Assembly: GCF_963676685.1 (NCBI RefSeq)
Contig: NC_092356.1
Span: 22,803,750 to 22,867,749 of the forward strand
Direction of reading: 5' to 3'
Source: Mytilus edulis
Taxonomy: Eukaryota > Mollusca > Bivalvia > Mytilida > Mytilidae
DNA: 64,000 nucleotides
Made by a program: the position numbers and the translations under genes. The notes under the pieces are model-generated. The model was not told where the DNA came from. It made no database searches and saw nothing but the letters and a program-made list of their open reading frames with translations. Positions 1 through 9,880 of the stretch are shown here, piece by piece (within the stretch, counting starts at the first letter, position 1; every line of letters begins with the position of its first letter).

Positions 1-2
1 TA

Positions 3-1593
3 TTAGCACTGGTCAAAGGTATTTCCTACTTTCATGAATATATTTGGCAAACAGTAAATTTACTGTATATACAGATCACAAGGCATTATGTTGGTTAAAA
101 GCTATCACAAATAACTCCACGAGGTTAATGAGATGGGCTTTACAAGTACAAGAGTACAATTTTGAAGTATGTCACAGAAGTGGAAGCAAAAATACACACG
201 CTGATGCGTTATCTAGGAGAAAATATGATTTAAACGATCAAGAAGATGGTACAGATGATAAACCCAATAAAGCAGAGAGTATTGACCCTGAAATCATTCC
301 ATTTATTCCTCAAGGTCAGATTTTCGAGATACATCTCTCTCATTCAGACACAGATTCTAAGGTCAATGCACTTCCAACTATCAATAATATTACAAAGGTA
401 GATACCGTTGCGAAAAATATAGGAATAAAACAGAGACAATGTCCGTATTTCAAATACATATATGAGTACTTATTAGAAGGGAAATTACCAGACAATTTAG
501 ATAAAAAGAAAAATATTCCCTATGAAAGCATGCAATATGAGATGCTAAATGAAGTGTTATACCACGTTTTTCAACCACGAGCTAAACAAAAAAAAAAAAA
601 AAAAAGAGGAGAAGTTACAGATTGCAGTACCACAAGAATTAAGAAATAGCATATTGATTGCATTTCATGATAATTCTTGTCACCTAGGTGTTATTAAAAG
701 CTATGAAGCTATCAAGGCTAAATGTTACTGGCCTGGTATGTATCAACAAGTTAACAATTATGTAACGTCTTGTAAAACATTTCAGGAAGTAAAATCAAGT
801 CCACAAATGCGAGCGTCATTACATCCGATGCCAGTAGTAAACGTTTTTGAGCGTATTCATGTCGATGTCCTTGAAGGGTAATGTAAATCCCGTTCCGGGA
901 ATTCAGTTATCCTCTTGGTTACAGACAGCCTGAGTCACTGGGGAAGCACTTTCCCCCTGAAAAATCAGGAGGCGAAACATATAGCAGACGTGCTATATAG
1001 AGAAATCTTCACATGATATGGTTGTCCGTCATATTTGACGAGTGACCGTGGAGCAAATTTCTTATCGCGTATAGTGAGTTCACTTTGTGAGGTATTCAAG
1101 GTAGCTAGAAGTTACACTAGCTCCTATCACCCACAAACAAACTCCTCTTGCGAAAGAGTTAATTCTACTTTAGCCCAATGCTTGAGAGCGTTATGCTCCA
1201 ATGAACAGGACACGTGGGATGAAGTGTTACCTAGTATAATGATGGCATTTCGAATGACGCCAGTCACCCAATCCATAGGATATTCACCTTATTATGTTCT
1301 ATTTGGGAAAGAAATGACTTTATCTATTGACACTCAATTAATTCCCACACAGAAAATGGAAAAAAGCACCTAAACAGTTCATTGATGAACTAATTAAAAG
1401 GGTCAAAATTATCCATGAAACGGGTAAAGAGAATATGAAATAGGCGCAGTTAAAAAGTAAAATTTATTATGATAAAAAGTCAAAGATTCCAAAATTCGCA
1501 GTTGGAGATCATGTTTATCTAAAAATAATGAAGTTTCGGTACGGTAAGAAAAAGAAACTGGAACCGCAATGGATGGGCCCTAATTACATTTAA
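3..1593 (+). pseudogene. Broken pol 3' end: RNase H and integrase of a Ty3/Gypsy element
   Basis: The RNase H end is seen at about 3-230 (TDHKALCWL, then RW.LQ.QEY, ending in ADALSR). The integrase zinc-binding region is at about 650-800 (H-x3-H near HDNSCH, then CYWPGM). The catalytic core follows, with the first Asp in VTDSLSHWG near 940, the second in TSDRGANF at 1038, and the HPQTNS..ER glutamate region at 1130-1160. A GPY/F-type C-terminal domain (GDHVYLK ... QWMGP) ends at the stop at 1591-1593. Breaks: a frameshift near 45-55; a run of 18 A at about 588-606 where the frame changes; in-frame TAA at 879-881 and TGA near 1014; and a further frame change between 1373 and 1450. The homopolymer break could be a sequencing artefact; the two stops are less easily explained that way. 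Family assignment rests on motifs and is firm. Confidence 0.85.
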
Positions 1594-1601
1594 ATCCTAA
1601 T

Positions 1602-3898
1602 GTGACTCTACCGAAAGAAATGTGCGTACAAAGGAAAAATCCTTCCTGTATATTGATGAATCAAATGCTGACACAAGTTACTTATATGAAATCTAATGTA
1701 AAACACCATATTATACATACATTTGATTTATTTACCAAAATTATACCAACTTTACCTACAAACAGCTCCCGATTTAGAAAAGCAATTCTGCCTTTCGTCG
1801 GAGATATCGCTTCGGATCTCTTCGGAGTTTCAACGGAAAGTGACCTAAGACGTGTAGTTAATCACGTAAATAAAATAGGCAAAGAAACAAATACAGTATT
1901 AAAAGCGTTAGCCCAATATGCTGGAGACTTCGACTCCTTTGTTACCCATTACAACGCAAGAATTGTTAACACAATGATGGGTTTAATAGTTAATAAATAC
2001 CAAATTCTAGTTCTACAACAAGAGATGACTAATATTAGTGCTGCTTTTCAACGTATATTTGCAAACTACACTCAAATTATGACTCTTGAAGGGGAAGAAA
2101 TACGGGGTATGGAAAACTACATAAATGATGTACGGGTTGGACTGACAAATTTAGCAGAAGGTAAACTGTCACACTTCATTTTACCACCAGAATCTTTAGC
2201 ATCAGCTATAGATAATATACAAACAATGTTACAAACAAATTTCGAAGTATACAAATTGCTATCAACTGACCCTTCTTATTATTATAATAGATATGGTAAA
2301 TTTTTGATTTATAGGAATTCCACTACAATATATATTTCCCTCAAATTCCCAGTTTCCACATTAAATAAACAATTTCATGTTTGGAAAGTACTTTCGTTTA
2401 TGGTTCCAATAAATGAGACTAGTAATCATGCTTCAATTTTAAAAGACATACCTGATTATTTGTTGGTTACCAAAGATAACAAATTCTATACTAAATTGTC
2501 AAAATTTACTATTCAACAATGTGAAAGAACAACAAATATACGACATTGCAATGCCAACCCAACTTTTCACAACATCGATGAAGAAACTTCCGAATGCATT
2601 ATAGACATATATTTCTTAATAACAAAGAGGGAATTAAGGGAAACTGTAACTTTAGATTTTTGGAAAACAATATTCATCCCCATATCTTACAAATTGCGCC
2701 TAATAAAATTCTCGTCTATAAGATATATAATTTCACATTGGATTGCAATGCAGGTTCATATGTACGCCCAGGTTGTGATTTTTGTATCGTTAGCATACCA
2801 TGTCATTGTGCAATTATTGCATCAACAACCCATTTCCCTGCACATGTGTATGATTGTGAAATAAACTCCACTGAGACAACCAAACTGCATCTGGTAAATC
2901 TGGCTCTCCTCCAAGAATTCTTCAATTCGACAAAATTAATCGATATTTTAGGCAATACGACGTTTGATGACCCAGTCTCGGTCAATTTTCCAAATTTTGA
3001 AATTTATAAACATAAATTTCAACATATAATAGCGACAGATAAGAAAGAAGATGTGAGTCTTAAAAAAATGGCAAAACGAGCTAAAGAAAGAAGTAAAATA
3101 TACACTCATGTGGCTGATTCATTAGTAGATGGAGAAGTAGATTTTCCAGAAAGTTGGCTTACAAAACAAGACATTCTGTCATTATCGGCCATAGTAATCG
3201 CTTCATTAAATGCAATAGCTACAATATATCTGATTTACAAATTCAAAATCATAGCAGCGGCTATGTCAGTTTATTCACCGGTAAAGGCAGACTCCTTCAA
3301 TTATGAATTCCCAACTACTCAAAATACATTGAACAATGAATGGACAAAAGTGTTAAGCGACAATATTAAGTGGGATCACATTATCTTTGTCTTAACCTTC
3401 TTCCGTTTGGTGGGCATATGTTTCATAATTCTGTATATCATAAATAAACGTTCGCTCCACACCATTATTTGTTTAGAAATAACTAATGGCGAAAAGTGTT
3501 TCCTTCTTAATATCCTAAATTTGCCATTGTGTCCAACATTTTTCGATTTCAAAATCCCGGCTGAAGTTAGTGACGTATTTATTTCAGGACTACTCAGACC
3601 TATTGTTCACTTAAAATGCTCTGAATTCACTATAATAAATAAATATACCGACCAGTATCTTCAAATTCAACCGTATATTCGAGTGTCACCATTAAGAGCT
3701 TACTTACTACGTCGCATAATAAAGAAACCTTTCTGCGCGTACATCATGGTTGTACATCATAACATAAAATATCCAGTCGGCACAAAGGAAACAAAAACCA
3801 AAAATCCTAAACCAATCGCTGAGGGGTCAAATTACAAAGAAAGAAATAAATCAATCGCGAAACCACCGACTTATTCAATTTATCCAAATATCTCTTAA
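1602..3898 (+). pseudogene. Frameshifted envelope-like (F-type fusion glycoprotein) gene
   Basis: Two overlapping ORFs in different frames (1602-2864 and 2594-3898) together resemble an F-type envelope as found in errantiviruses and baculoviruses. In the first ORF a basic RFRK (residues 57-60) is followed by a hydrophobic stretch and DIASDLFG, the layout of a furin-type site, fusion peptide and LFG motif, then a long helical heptad-like region. The second ORF has a Cys-rich pre-membrane segment, a membrane anchor near residues 200-225 (ILSLSAIVIASLNAIATIYL), a second hydrophobic segment near 260-280, and a long tail. The frame changes somewhere between about 2600 and 2860, so the gene is broken. 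The first codon of the upstream ORF is GTG; the first in-frame ATG is 1620. Only about 60 residues precede the cleavage-like site, shorter than usual, so the N-terminus may be lost or lie in an exon spliced from upstream. Confidence 0.7.
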
Positions 3899-4023
3899 AT
3901 CGTAGTAAAACGATAAGGAATGCTACTGTCAGAATACTACAATTTCAATAAAATTTAAATTAATCTTCACAAAATAATTTTCCTTTTTGATTTTTTTGAA
4001 GAGATACAAAATTTTTATGAACG

Positions 4024-4037
4024 TCATTTATTTTCAG
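4024..4037 (+). promoter_or_regulatory. Splice-acceptor-like site before accessory ORF A
   Basis: A pyrimidine-rich TCATTTATTTTCAG ends two bases before the ATG at 4040. The AG is at 4036-4037. The same arrangement precedes the next ORF, which suggests spliced subgenomic messages. Inferred from sequence only. Confidence 0.55.
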
Positions 4038-4039
4038 AA

Positions 4040-4597
4040 ATGAAGATTACATGTAATTTTGGAGACAGAACAGTGTGTGCAACGGCGGCTTGTACACAAA
4101 TTTGTCCAACTTTTCAGGGATTAATTCGTTCTGGGAGGACCCATATTAATTTAACAGATTTTTCCTTAGAGGCCTTCTGTTTCATAAACAGACGAGTCAA
4201 CTCCTTGAACACTAAATGGCCAAATATTAAGGAAATAATCGATATAATAAAATTAGCTGCCTTTTTGAATATAGATTCTTCGAATTTGATGTATATTTTT
4301 AGAAAGTTTAACATTACTTATGAAAATGCTTTTTATTTTATACGTACGATTGTTCATCTGAAATCAAGTGGTTATTTAGACATGAGTGATTTTATTTTAT
4401 TTGATATTACAAATGCCAGGATAAGTGTAAATTTTTTACTTTTTGATTCAAAAATAATATTTACATTGAGTAGAACAGTACATACTTTATCTACATATCA
4501 ATTTAACCGTAGAACTAGAAAATTAACGTGTAGATGCATTATATGCAAATGTTTGAGACAAATTCGTTTTAATTATTTAAGAAAAATAACAACTTAA
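4040..4597 (+). CDS. Accessory ORF A of the retroelement: BTB/POZ-like protein with C-terminal CxCxxC motif
   Basis: This intact ORF encodes 185 residues. Residues 2-90 follow the BTB/POZ pattern: a short beta strand (ITCNFGDRTV), a segment where HKxxLxxxSPxFxxxl normally lies (TQICPTFQGLI), the INLTDFSLEAFCFI strand and helix, and the helix EIIDIIKLAAFLNI. Residues 95-150 (YENAFYFIRTIVHLKSSGYL, then ISVNFLLFD) look like the BACK-type helices that often follow BTB in KLHL proteins. The end holds CRCIICKC, shared with ORF B, a possible metal site. BTB proteins commonly act as adaptors for CUL3 ubiquitin ligases; whether this one does is inference. It lies 141 bases after env and has a paralogue immediately downstream. 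The canonical BTB His is not obvious, so the domain call needs a profile search. Confidence 0.6.
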   Translation: MKITCNFGDRTVCATAACTQICPTFQGLIRSGRTHINLTDFSLEAFCFINRRVNSLNTKWPNIKEIIDIIKLAAFLNIDSSNLMYIFRKFNITYENAFYFIRTIVHLKSSGYLDMSDFILFDITNARISVNFLLFDSKIIFTLSRTVHTLSTYQFNRRTRKLTCRCIICKCLRQIRFNYLRKITT

Positions 4598-4679
4598 TTC
4601 TTTACAATTCTTTTCTTTAGTTATATAATACAGAGTTCATCAAATAAATTTCGATTTCACCACAAAAATTAATAATGTA

Positions 4680-4693
4680 TCATCTATTTTCAG
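4680..4693 (+). promoter_or_regulatory. Splice-acceptor-like site before accessory ORF B
   Basis: The sequence TCATCTATTTTCAG has its AG at 4692-4693, two bases before the ATG at 4696. It matches the site before ORF A in spacing and sequence (ATTTTCAG then two bases and ATG). Confidence 0.55.
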
Positions 4694-4695
4694 AG

Positions 4696-5280
4696 ATGGA
4701 AATAACGTGCTTATTTAAAAATTCTCATGTTAAAGCAACCCCAGCTCTAATCACCAAAGCGCCGATATTTCAAGGACTACTGCGGTTTCGGGAAAACGAA
4801 ATTAATTTATCAGATTTTTCTTTTCACGCTTTTATGTATATGAATAAAATATTTCATTCAGGTCAAACCAAATTGCTTTCCGTCAAGGAGATAATTGATA
4901 TCATTCATTTATCTTCGTTTTTAAATATTAATGAACATGATGTGATGTTGATAATTAACAAATTTAAAATAAATTATGAAAATGCAAGATATCACATAAA
5001 TCTGATTGTACATTTTAATTCAAGAGGTTACTCAGAATTAGCAAAAAGTGTAAGATATGAAATCATCCAGAGTAGGATTACCATAAATTTTGTGTTACAA
5101 GATTATAAAAAAATATTTTCCTTGAATAGAGACGTGCATATACAACGTATGTATATGTACGATTATAAGAACAAACGCGTGCTAACCTGTATGTGTAATC
5201 TTTGTAAATTTTATAGACATATACGCATAATATATAAAAATAACAAAGTTTTAAAGAACAAACCCCGTATTTTCTTCTAA
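4696..5280 (+). CDS. Accessory ORF B: paralogue of ORF A, BTB/POZ-like with CxCxxC motif
   Basis: This intact ORF encodes 194 residues from the ATG at 4696. An in-frame ATG at 4675 lies upstream of the splice-acceptor-like CAG, so the 4696 start is preferred. It aligns with ORF A throughout: MEITC against MKITC, PIFQGLLRF against PTFQGLIRS, INLSDFSFHAF against INLTDFSLEAF, KEIIDIIHLSSFLNI against KEIIDIIKLAAFLNI, the YENA..I..IVH helices, and LTCMCNLCK against LTCRCIICK. The tail is basic. The two ORFs clearly arose by tandem duplication and have diverged strongly while both stayed open, which suggests that selection acted on them while the element was active. The function is unknown beyond the BTB-like pattern. 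Confidence 0.6.
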   Translation: MEITCLFKNSHVKATPALITKAPIFQGLLRFRENEINLSDFSFHAFMYMNKIFHSGQTKLLSVKEIIDIIHLSSFLNINEHDVMLIINKFKINYENARYHINLIVHFNSRGYSELAKSVRYEIIQSRITINFVLQDYKKIFSLNRDVHIQRMYMYDYKNKRVLTCMCNLCKFYRHIRIIYKNNKVLKNKPRIFF

Positions 5281-5309
5281 AATTATTTAATCTAATACAT
5301 CTTCGTAAT

Positions 5310-5323
5310 ATTCCATATTTTAG
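5310..5323 (+). promoter_or_regulatory. Splice-acceptor-like site before accessory ORF C
   Basis: TTCCATATTTTAG ends at 5323, seven bases before the ATG at 5331. It is a weaker match than the sites before ORFs A and B, but in the same relative place. Confidence 0.4.
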
Positions 5324-5330
5324 GTTAATA

Positions 5331-5577
5331 ATGGAACAAGTACAGAAGACAATCCTTCTTAAAGAAATATTAAATCGCGAGTTGAGAAGAAAAATGAAAT
5401 ATCAGGAAATCAATCCATTTTCTACAAGTGCTAGAAACAAACTTATAACCATCCTAGAGTTTCATGTTTGTTTATCATATTTGAGTTATACCCTTTTAGA
5501 TTGCGACGAATTCATTAATATACTGCCTTCACAAATTCTTTGGGCAGACAAAGAGGCAAATGATTTTAACAGTATCA

Positions 5578-5582
<5 letters not shown>
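5331..5582 (+). CDS. Accessory ORF C of the retroelement, 83 residues, unknown function
   Basis: I do not recognise this protein. It starts at an ATG just after an acceptor-like site and ends at a TAA that runs straight into a 40-base poly(A) tract. The first third is charged and probably helical (ILLKEILNRELRRKMKYQEI); the middle is hydrophobic (FHVCLSYLSYTLLDC); the end is acidic. It has no membrane segment of convincing length. Its position as the third ORF after env, between two BTB-like ORFs and the polypurine tract, suggests a third accessory gene, but it is short enough to be a chance ORF. Confidence 0.4.

Positions 5583-5620
<38 letters not shown>
5581..5620 (+). repeat. Poly(A) tract of 40 bases
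   Basis: Forty consecutive A directly follow the last accessory ORF. It is unlike the flanking sequence and could mark an old cDNA join, a slippage expansion, or assembly error. Confidence 0.9.
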
Positions 5621-5622
<2 letters not shown>

Positions 5623-6130
5623 CGGAATTTTATAACATATTTACTGGTGATATGTCAATAAAGTCCGATATTCTCAACAAATAAAAGAAATAAATTATAT
5701 TAAATTCTCTAAATAAATTCATATTCAAATATATGTGTCACTATGGTACAGGGGACTTATAGAGAGAAAGATAGAGAGAGAGAAAACACATTTTATTCCC
5801 CTACATGTGGAGTACATAAGACACAGATCTCCATATGACTTATTGTCGCGACGAGTTGGAGTCCATCCAAAGACAGATCTCCATTATTTCGCAGGTAGAC
5901 TTTGTTCCACAGAAGAGGATCGGCACCGCTTGATTGTAAAATTTTTTTTTTTATTGTGCATGCATCATATATTTTTGTGTATATATATATATATATGTGT
6001 TTGTGTTTCATTTATTGCAAAAACAATTCATAGGAAAAATAAATTAATCACAATTAATAAGATTCAAAGATTAAAAGTTATATTCAAAACAATTTGAAAC
6101 AAAATGAAATCAGGAGATTTCAAACTTAAC
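5621..6130 (+). other. Retroelement 3' non-coding segment
   Basis: I see no convincing gene between the poly(A) tract and the polypurine tract. There is a GA-rich run (5760-5785), a short (TA)n/(TG)n run near 5980-6005, and an inverted-looking pair of TCTCCAT segments. A 120-codon open frame at 5735-6097 has no domain, crosses these simple repeats and is probably chance. Confidence 0.5.
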
Positions 6131-6140
6131 AAGGGGGTAA
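6131..6140 (+). other. Polypurine tract of the LTR retroelement
   Basis: AAGGGGGTAA directly precedes TGTTATG, the expected arrangement for plus-strand priming next to a 3' LTR that starts with TG. Confidence 0.6.
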
Positions 6141-6366
6141 TGTTATGAAAGGATTTAGGACACTTTTAGAAATATTTAGAAATTGAAATAAAATAGAGCT
6201 TATTAAAACAAAAATTATATATTTCTAATTTATTAAGTCAGTTAAAAGTAAAAGAGAATAGAAATGTCAAATAACTTATTGGCATAAGAAAATATAACAA
6301 GAAGAAAATACAAGGCTTAGTTTTGAACGGGGAAAAAATGATGTCATGCAGGTATTCATCGGGACC

Positions 6367-6374
6367 TATAAAAG
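6367..6374 (+). promoter_or_regulatory. TATA box of the LTR promoter
   Basis: TATAAAAG in the presumed U3 region. A start site about 30 bases on would give an untranslated first exon of roughly 55 bases ending at the donor at 6450. Confidence 0.55.
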
Positions 6375-6445
6375 AAAAATATTTGGGTTCGCGCTAACAA
6401 TATTTTCCTCCCAGCAAAACTGAGTTCTCGTTGTTTATTCTTTTA

Positions 6446-6456
6446 CAAAGGTAAGC
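6446..6456 (+). promoter_or_regulatory. Splice donor in the LTR leader
   Basis: CAAAG|GTAAGC is an excellent 5' splice site. The equivalent site in the 5' LTR (outside the window) could splice to the acceptors at 4037, 4693 and 5323. Confidence 0.45.
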
Positions 6457-6975
6457 TAGTTTTATTCATTTAAAATTTAGGTATACGCATTTAAGATTAA
6501 AATGAAATAGGAAATAATATATAGGTTATAATAAAAGAAAATATTTATCTATATAATTCAAGAAATATAATATATCAATTTGATTCTTTATTTAATTATT
6601 AATTAAATTAAATATTAACACTTTATTGTATTCGGATAAAATCATTATAATAAATAATATCATGAGATTATTCACCCCACAACAATAAATAGGATGATCA
6701 TAAATAAGTTAAAAAGCAGATGTTTCATACGTACTGCATAAATGCATATACATGGCATAGTTAATTGACATGGAATTCACGAGTTAATTGCAGCAATTTA
6801 CGAAACAGGAATACTTGTAATTTGTCAAGAGATCATGTTATTTGTTGTTATTGTGTATAATTAATGTATTGTAAATTATTTTGATCAAAAAGAAAAGAAA
6901 AGAAAGAATAATTAAAAACATCATTTTCCTCCCAGCAAAACTGAGTTTTCGTTGTTTATTCTTTTACAAAGGTCG

Positions 6976-9012
6976 TTAGGCAGATTCCAACCTAGCACTA
7001 CCGAGCTTTTCCCCAGAACAACAAAAGGTATGCTGCAGCAGTAGTGGTATTTGTCAATGACAGTCTGAGGGGTTATTTGGTCGAAGGGCATTAAGTTCCA
7101 TCGTTTATTGGTATTGGTCAAATGGATAGGTCAGAGAGTCGTTGGGACGAGGGACACTAAGTTCCGTCACAAAAGTTATCTCATTATGTATTACGTGCCT
7201 ATATAAAACTTGTTTAATTTGAATTCAAGAAGACAGCCCTTTTGTGAGATAATTTATTGTCAGTAAGCAGGTGTGGATCCAGAAAAATGTTCTGGGTGTG
7301 TCATCAATACAAACTTTCTAAACGTTTCATTTCTATTGATAATTAAGGCCACGAAGAAAGTAACAACCAAATGATAATCCATGGTTAACAAAATTGATTC
7401 CGATTTCATTTGTCTGATGTCTGTGTAAAAGGTAAAAGCATCCATTAAAGTCGTAGTATAAATAATAATGTCCTTGGAATCACAAAGGGTGAACTAGGTT
7501 ATAGGAAAATGTTCATGCCTTGGTGTTCTTCTTCTTGACTGATACCGCTGCTGGTGAACTATCAGTCCTCAAGAGTGTGAATATTTCAGAAGTTAACACT
7601 TCGGAGCTGACATGTTTGATGACACACCTTTCATAAATTTTCTGTTTATACATATAGAAATTATTAAGAATCTAAGGTTTCAACACCCTTAGGCAAAGTT
7701 GACCATGGATGGATTTGGCTTCTACACCTTCGGCAATCAAATATTTGATCTTTCTTGGTGAAGATTAATCAAGAGAAGAGCTTCTGACACATACAGTCTA
7801 TTATAAAAGTGTTGTTTTCATTTGTTTATGAATCCCGGGCGTTCTTGTAGCTGTTTAGGTTGTATTAATTCGTACTAAATCCGTTAACAAGTCAGACGTT
7901 GAATCCGATGGATCGCAAATAAAATGTCACGCTCTCTGCACGTTCAGAACTCTTGCAAAAACTATTTGAGGGGTCGGTAGGTTGCCTGTTACAAAATTAA
8001 ATTATACTCTTATCTTATTTATCCTCATGTTCCAGTAGCCGAAGAAATTTCGCATTGTATATTTTATAATGCGTTTACGGGTAAACAAATTTGTTTTCGC
8101 GATGAACTTGCATGATATTTGCCACCGGACGCAAATGAAACTTTAATGATCAACCATAATGCACGTGGACAAAAACTTGTTCGTTATGTCATTTCTGCTC
8201 TATTTTTCAACGTTTAAAAAAATCAAACTCATAAATCGATTCAAAGTAACAATGCCCTAGCAAGAAAACAGAATGACGAAAAGACAAACAACAGTACACA
8301 AAACACAACATAGAAACCTAAGGACCAAGCAACACAAGCCTATCAAAAGCCTGGAAAGGTACACAGATCCTGCTCCACATGTTGAACCCATCGTGTTGTT
8401 CATGTAACTACAAACCCTGTGAAAGGTATTATTTAATAGGTCACATTCAATGAAAAAGGGCCGATTTTGTTTATGACAATTAAAACATATCTATAACATT
8501 CTGTGAAACAGATATTCCAAAACGGTCAACCAACTCTCGATGGCGTCTGTAACATTTTCGAATGGACAATTTTATCTTCACCAATTGATATTCTTGGTTC
8601 AAAAGCTTCCTTGTAAACATCAATCCTCTATGATAGAAAAAAAAACAAGTTCATGAATATCTTATCAACTGAAAGATATTATATACTCCGTATGCAGGCG
8701 CTGCTGAAATTAATGCTGCTACATAAAAATAGAAAATTCACAATTGGGATGCTGACATCATATCGTGAATCTCTTCTCAATCGCACCGCATTAAAAATGT
8801 TGAAATGTCAGAAAAGATGAGGGGCAGACGTTCTGTATTTGTTGTTTTTTATATGCATTCTTGAATCATTCTTCTACATTTATAAGGAAAATTAATGCCT
8901 GTACCAAGTCAAGAATATGAAAGTTTGTTTCCATACTTTTGATGTGTTTGAGCTTTTGATTTTACTATTTGGTTAAGGACGTTTCATTTAGTATCCGATT
9001 GTTTATTGTAAA
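6976..9012. other. Intergenic, no gene recognised
   Basis: AT-rich sequence with no domain-bearing ORF on either strand. The end (8895-9000) holds one copy of the dispersed repeat that carries GTACCAAGTCAAGAATATG and ends in GGACGTTTCATTTAG. Confidence 0.5.
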
Positions 9013-9200
9013 ATAAAGGCAACAGTAGTATACCGCTGTTCAAAACTCATAAATCCATGGACAAAAAACAAAATCGGGATAACAAACTAAAACCGAGGGA
9101 AACGCATTAAATATAAGAGGAGAACAACGACATAACACTAAAATGTAACACATATAGACAAAATCCCACGAGAATAACAAATATAACATATATATATAAC
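9013..9200 (+). repeat. Dispersed repeat family 1 copy
   Basis: Begins AAAGGCAACAGTAGTATACC and continues through ACTAAAACCGAGGGAAACGC. Copies of the same family are at 20911-21045, 33756-34016 and 62786-63035 on the + strand, and at 60375-60662 and 51536-51775 on the - strand. Full copies end near GGTGGGTTGAACCTGG and are about 250 bp. It is non-coding. Confidence 0.8.
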
Positions 9201-9241
9201 ATCAAAACCAAATACATGAATTTGGGATAGACAAGTACCGT

Positions 9242-9395
9242 GACACATCCTTCATACGTATAAATTGTCAATCCAGAAAAACACATCCTTCATACGTATA
9301 AATTGCCAATCCAGAAAAAACACATCCTTCATACGTATAAATTGCCAATCCAGAAAAACACATCCTTCATACGTATAAATTGCCAATCCAGAAAA
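9242..9395 (+). repeat. Tandem repeat, about 4 copies of a 38-bp unit
   Basis: The unit CACATCCTTCATACGTATAA plus ATTGCCAATCCAGAAAAA is repeated four times with one or two differences. Confidence 0.85.
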
Positions 9396-9689
9396 CAAGC
9401 ATATTCATAATGATGTTTAAGAGAACTTTTTTGTCCTTACCTGGGACAGTCGTGAAAAAACACTACATAATAACAAACTATATATATAAGCTTTTCCAAC
9501 TGATTTAAATAGTTTATTCTTATGTTGTACGGTTACTATACTGTACCTGGTTATGGAAGGGTTGGCGCCTTCAAAAGAGTTCAACCCAGCAACTTTCTGA
9601 ATGTGCATGTCCCAAGCTGGATTCATGTAATTCAGTGGTTGTTAGTTGTTGCTGTTTAACATATTTTTTTCCCGGTAATTATTTTGTAC

Positions 9690-9880
9690 ATACATTAGGT
9701 CGTTAGTTTTCTCGTTTGAACTCTTTTATATTTGTCATTTTAGTGCCTTTTTATACGGGATTATGGGGCTTTGAACATTGTTGAAGTTCGTACGGTGACC
9801 TTTAGTCGATAATTTCGGTGTCATTTGATCTCTTGTGAAGAGTTGTCACATTGGCAATCATACCAAATCTTCTCATTCTA
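9690..9880 (+). repeat. Dispersed repeat family 2 copy
   Basis: It has the landmarks TAGTTTTCTCGTTTGAA, CGTACGGTGACC and TTGGCAATCATACC. Other copies are at 10650-10945 and 28105-28395 (long form), 13650-13830, 26185-26300, 40310-40390, 49005-49195, 49735-49905 and 58600-58800 on the + strand, and 34240-34335 on the - strand. It is non-coding. Confidence 0.8.

Larger units (their letters stand above)
1..6975 (+). mobile_element. Ty3/Gypsy-class LTR retroelement with env-like gene and accessory ORFs (5' part outside window, decayed)
   Basis: The element reads RNase H, integrase, an F-like envelope ORF, three small ORFs, polypurine tract and 3' LTR, which is the order of an envelope-bearing (errantivirus-like or retrovirus-like) Gypsy element. 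Gag, protease, RT and the 5' LTR lie beyond the window start. Pol is broken by frameshifts and two in-frame stops and env by one frameshift, so this copy cannot encode a complete set of proteins. The three small ORFs after env are intact. The right boundary is uncertain because only one LTR is visible and no target-site duplication can be checked; 6975 is the end of a repeated LTR segment, not a proven edge. Confidence 0.8.
6141..6975 (+). mobile_element. 3' LTR of the retroelement (right edge approximate)
   Basis: The LTR begins with TGTTATGAAAGG at 6141. A TATA box (TATAAAAG, 6367-6374) sits about 30 bases before the presumed R start. A consensus splice donor (CAAAG|GTAAGC, GT at 6451-6452) lies in the leader. 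A 51-bp segment of that leader is duplicated at 6923-6973. No second LTR is in the window, so the end and the CA terminus cannot be fixed. Confidence 0.5.

Noticed and set aside
4675..4695. Upstream ATG at 4675 as the start of accessory ORF B
   Set aside because: It lies before and across the acceptor-like TTTTCAG; the paralogue ORF A starts at the position equivalent to 4696.
5735..6097. 120-codon open frame before the LTR
   Set aside because: It runs through GA and TA/TG simple repeats and has no domain or paralogue.
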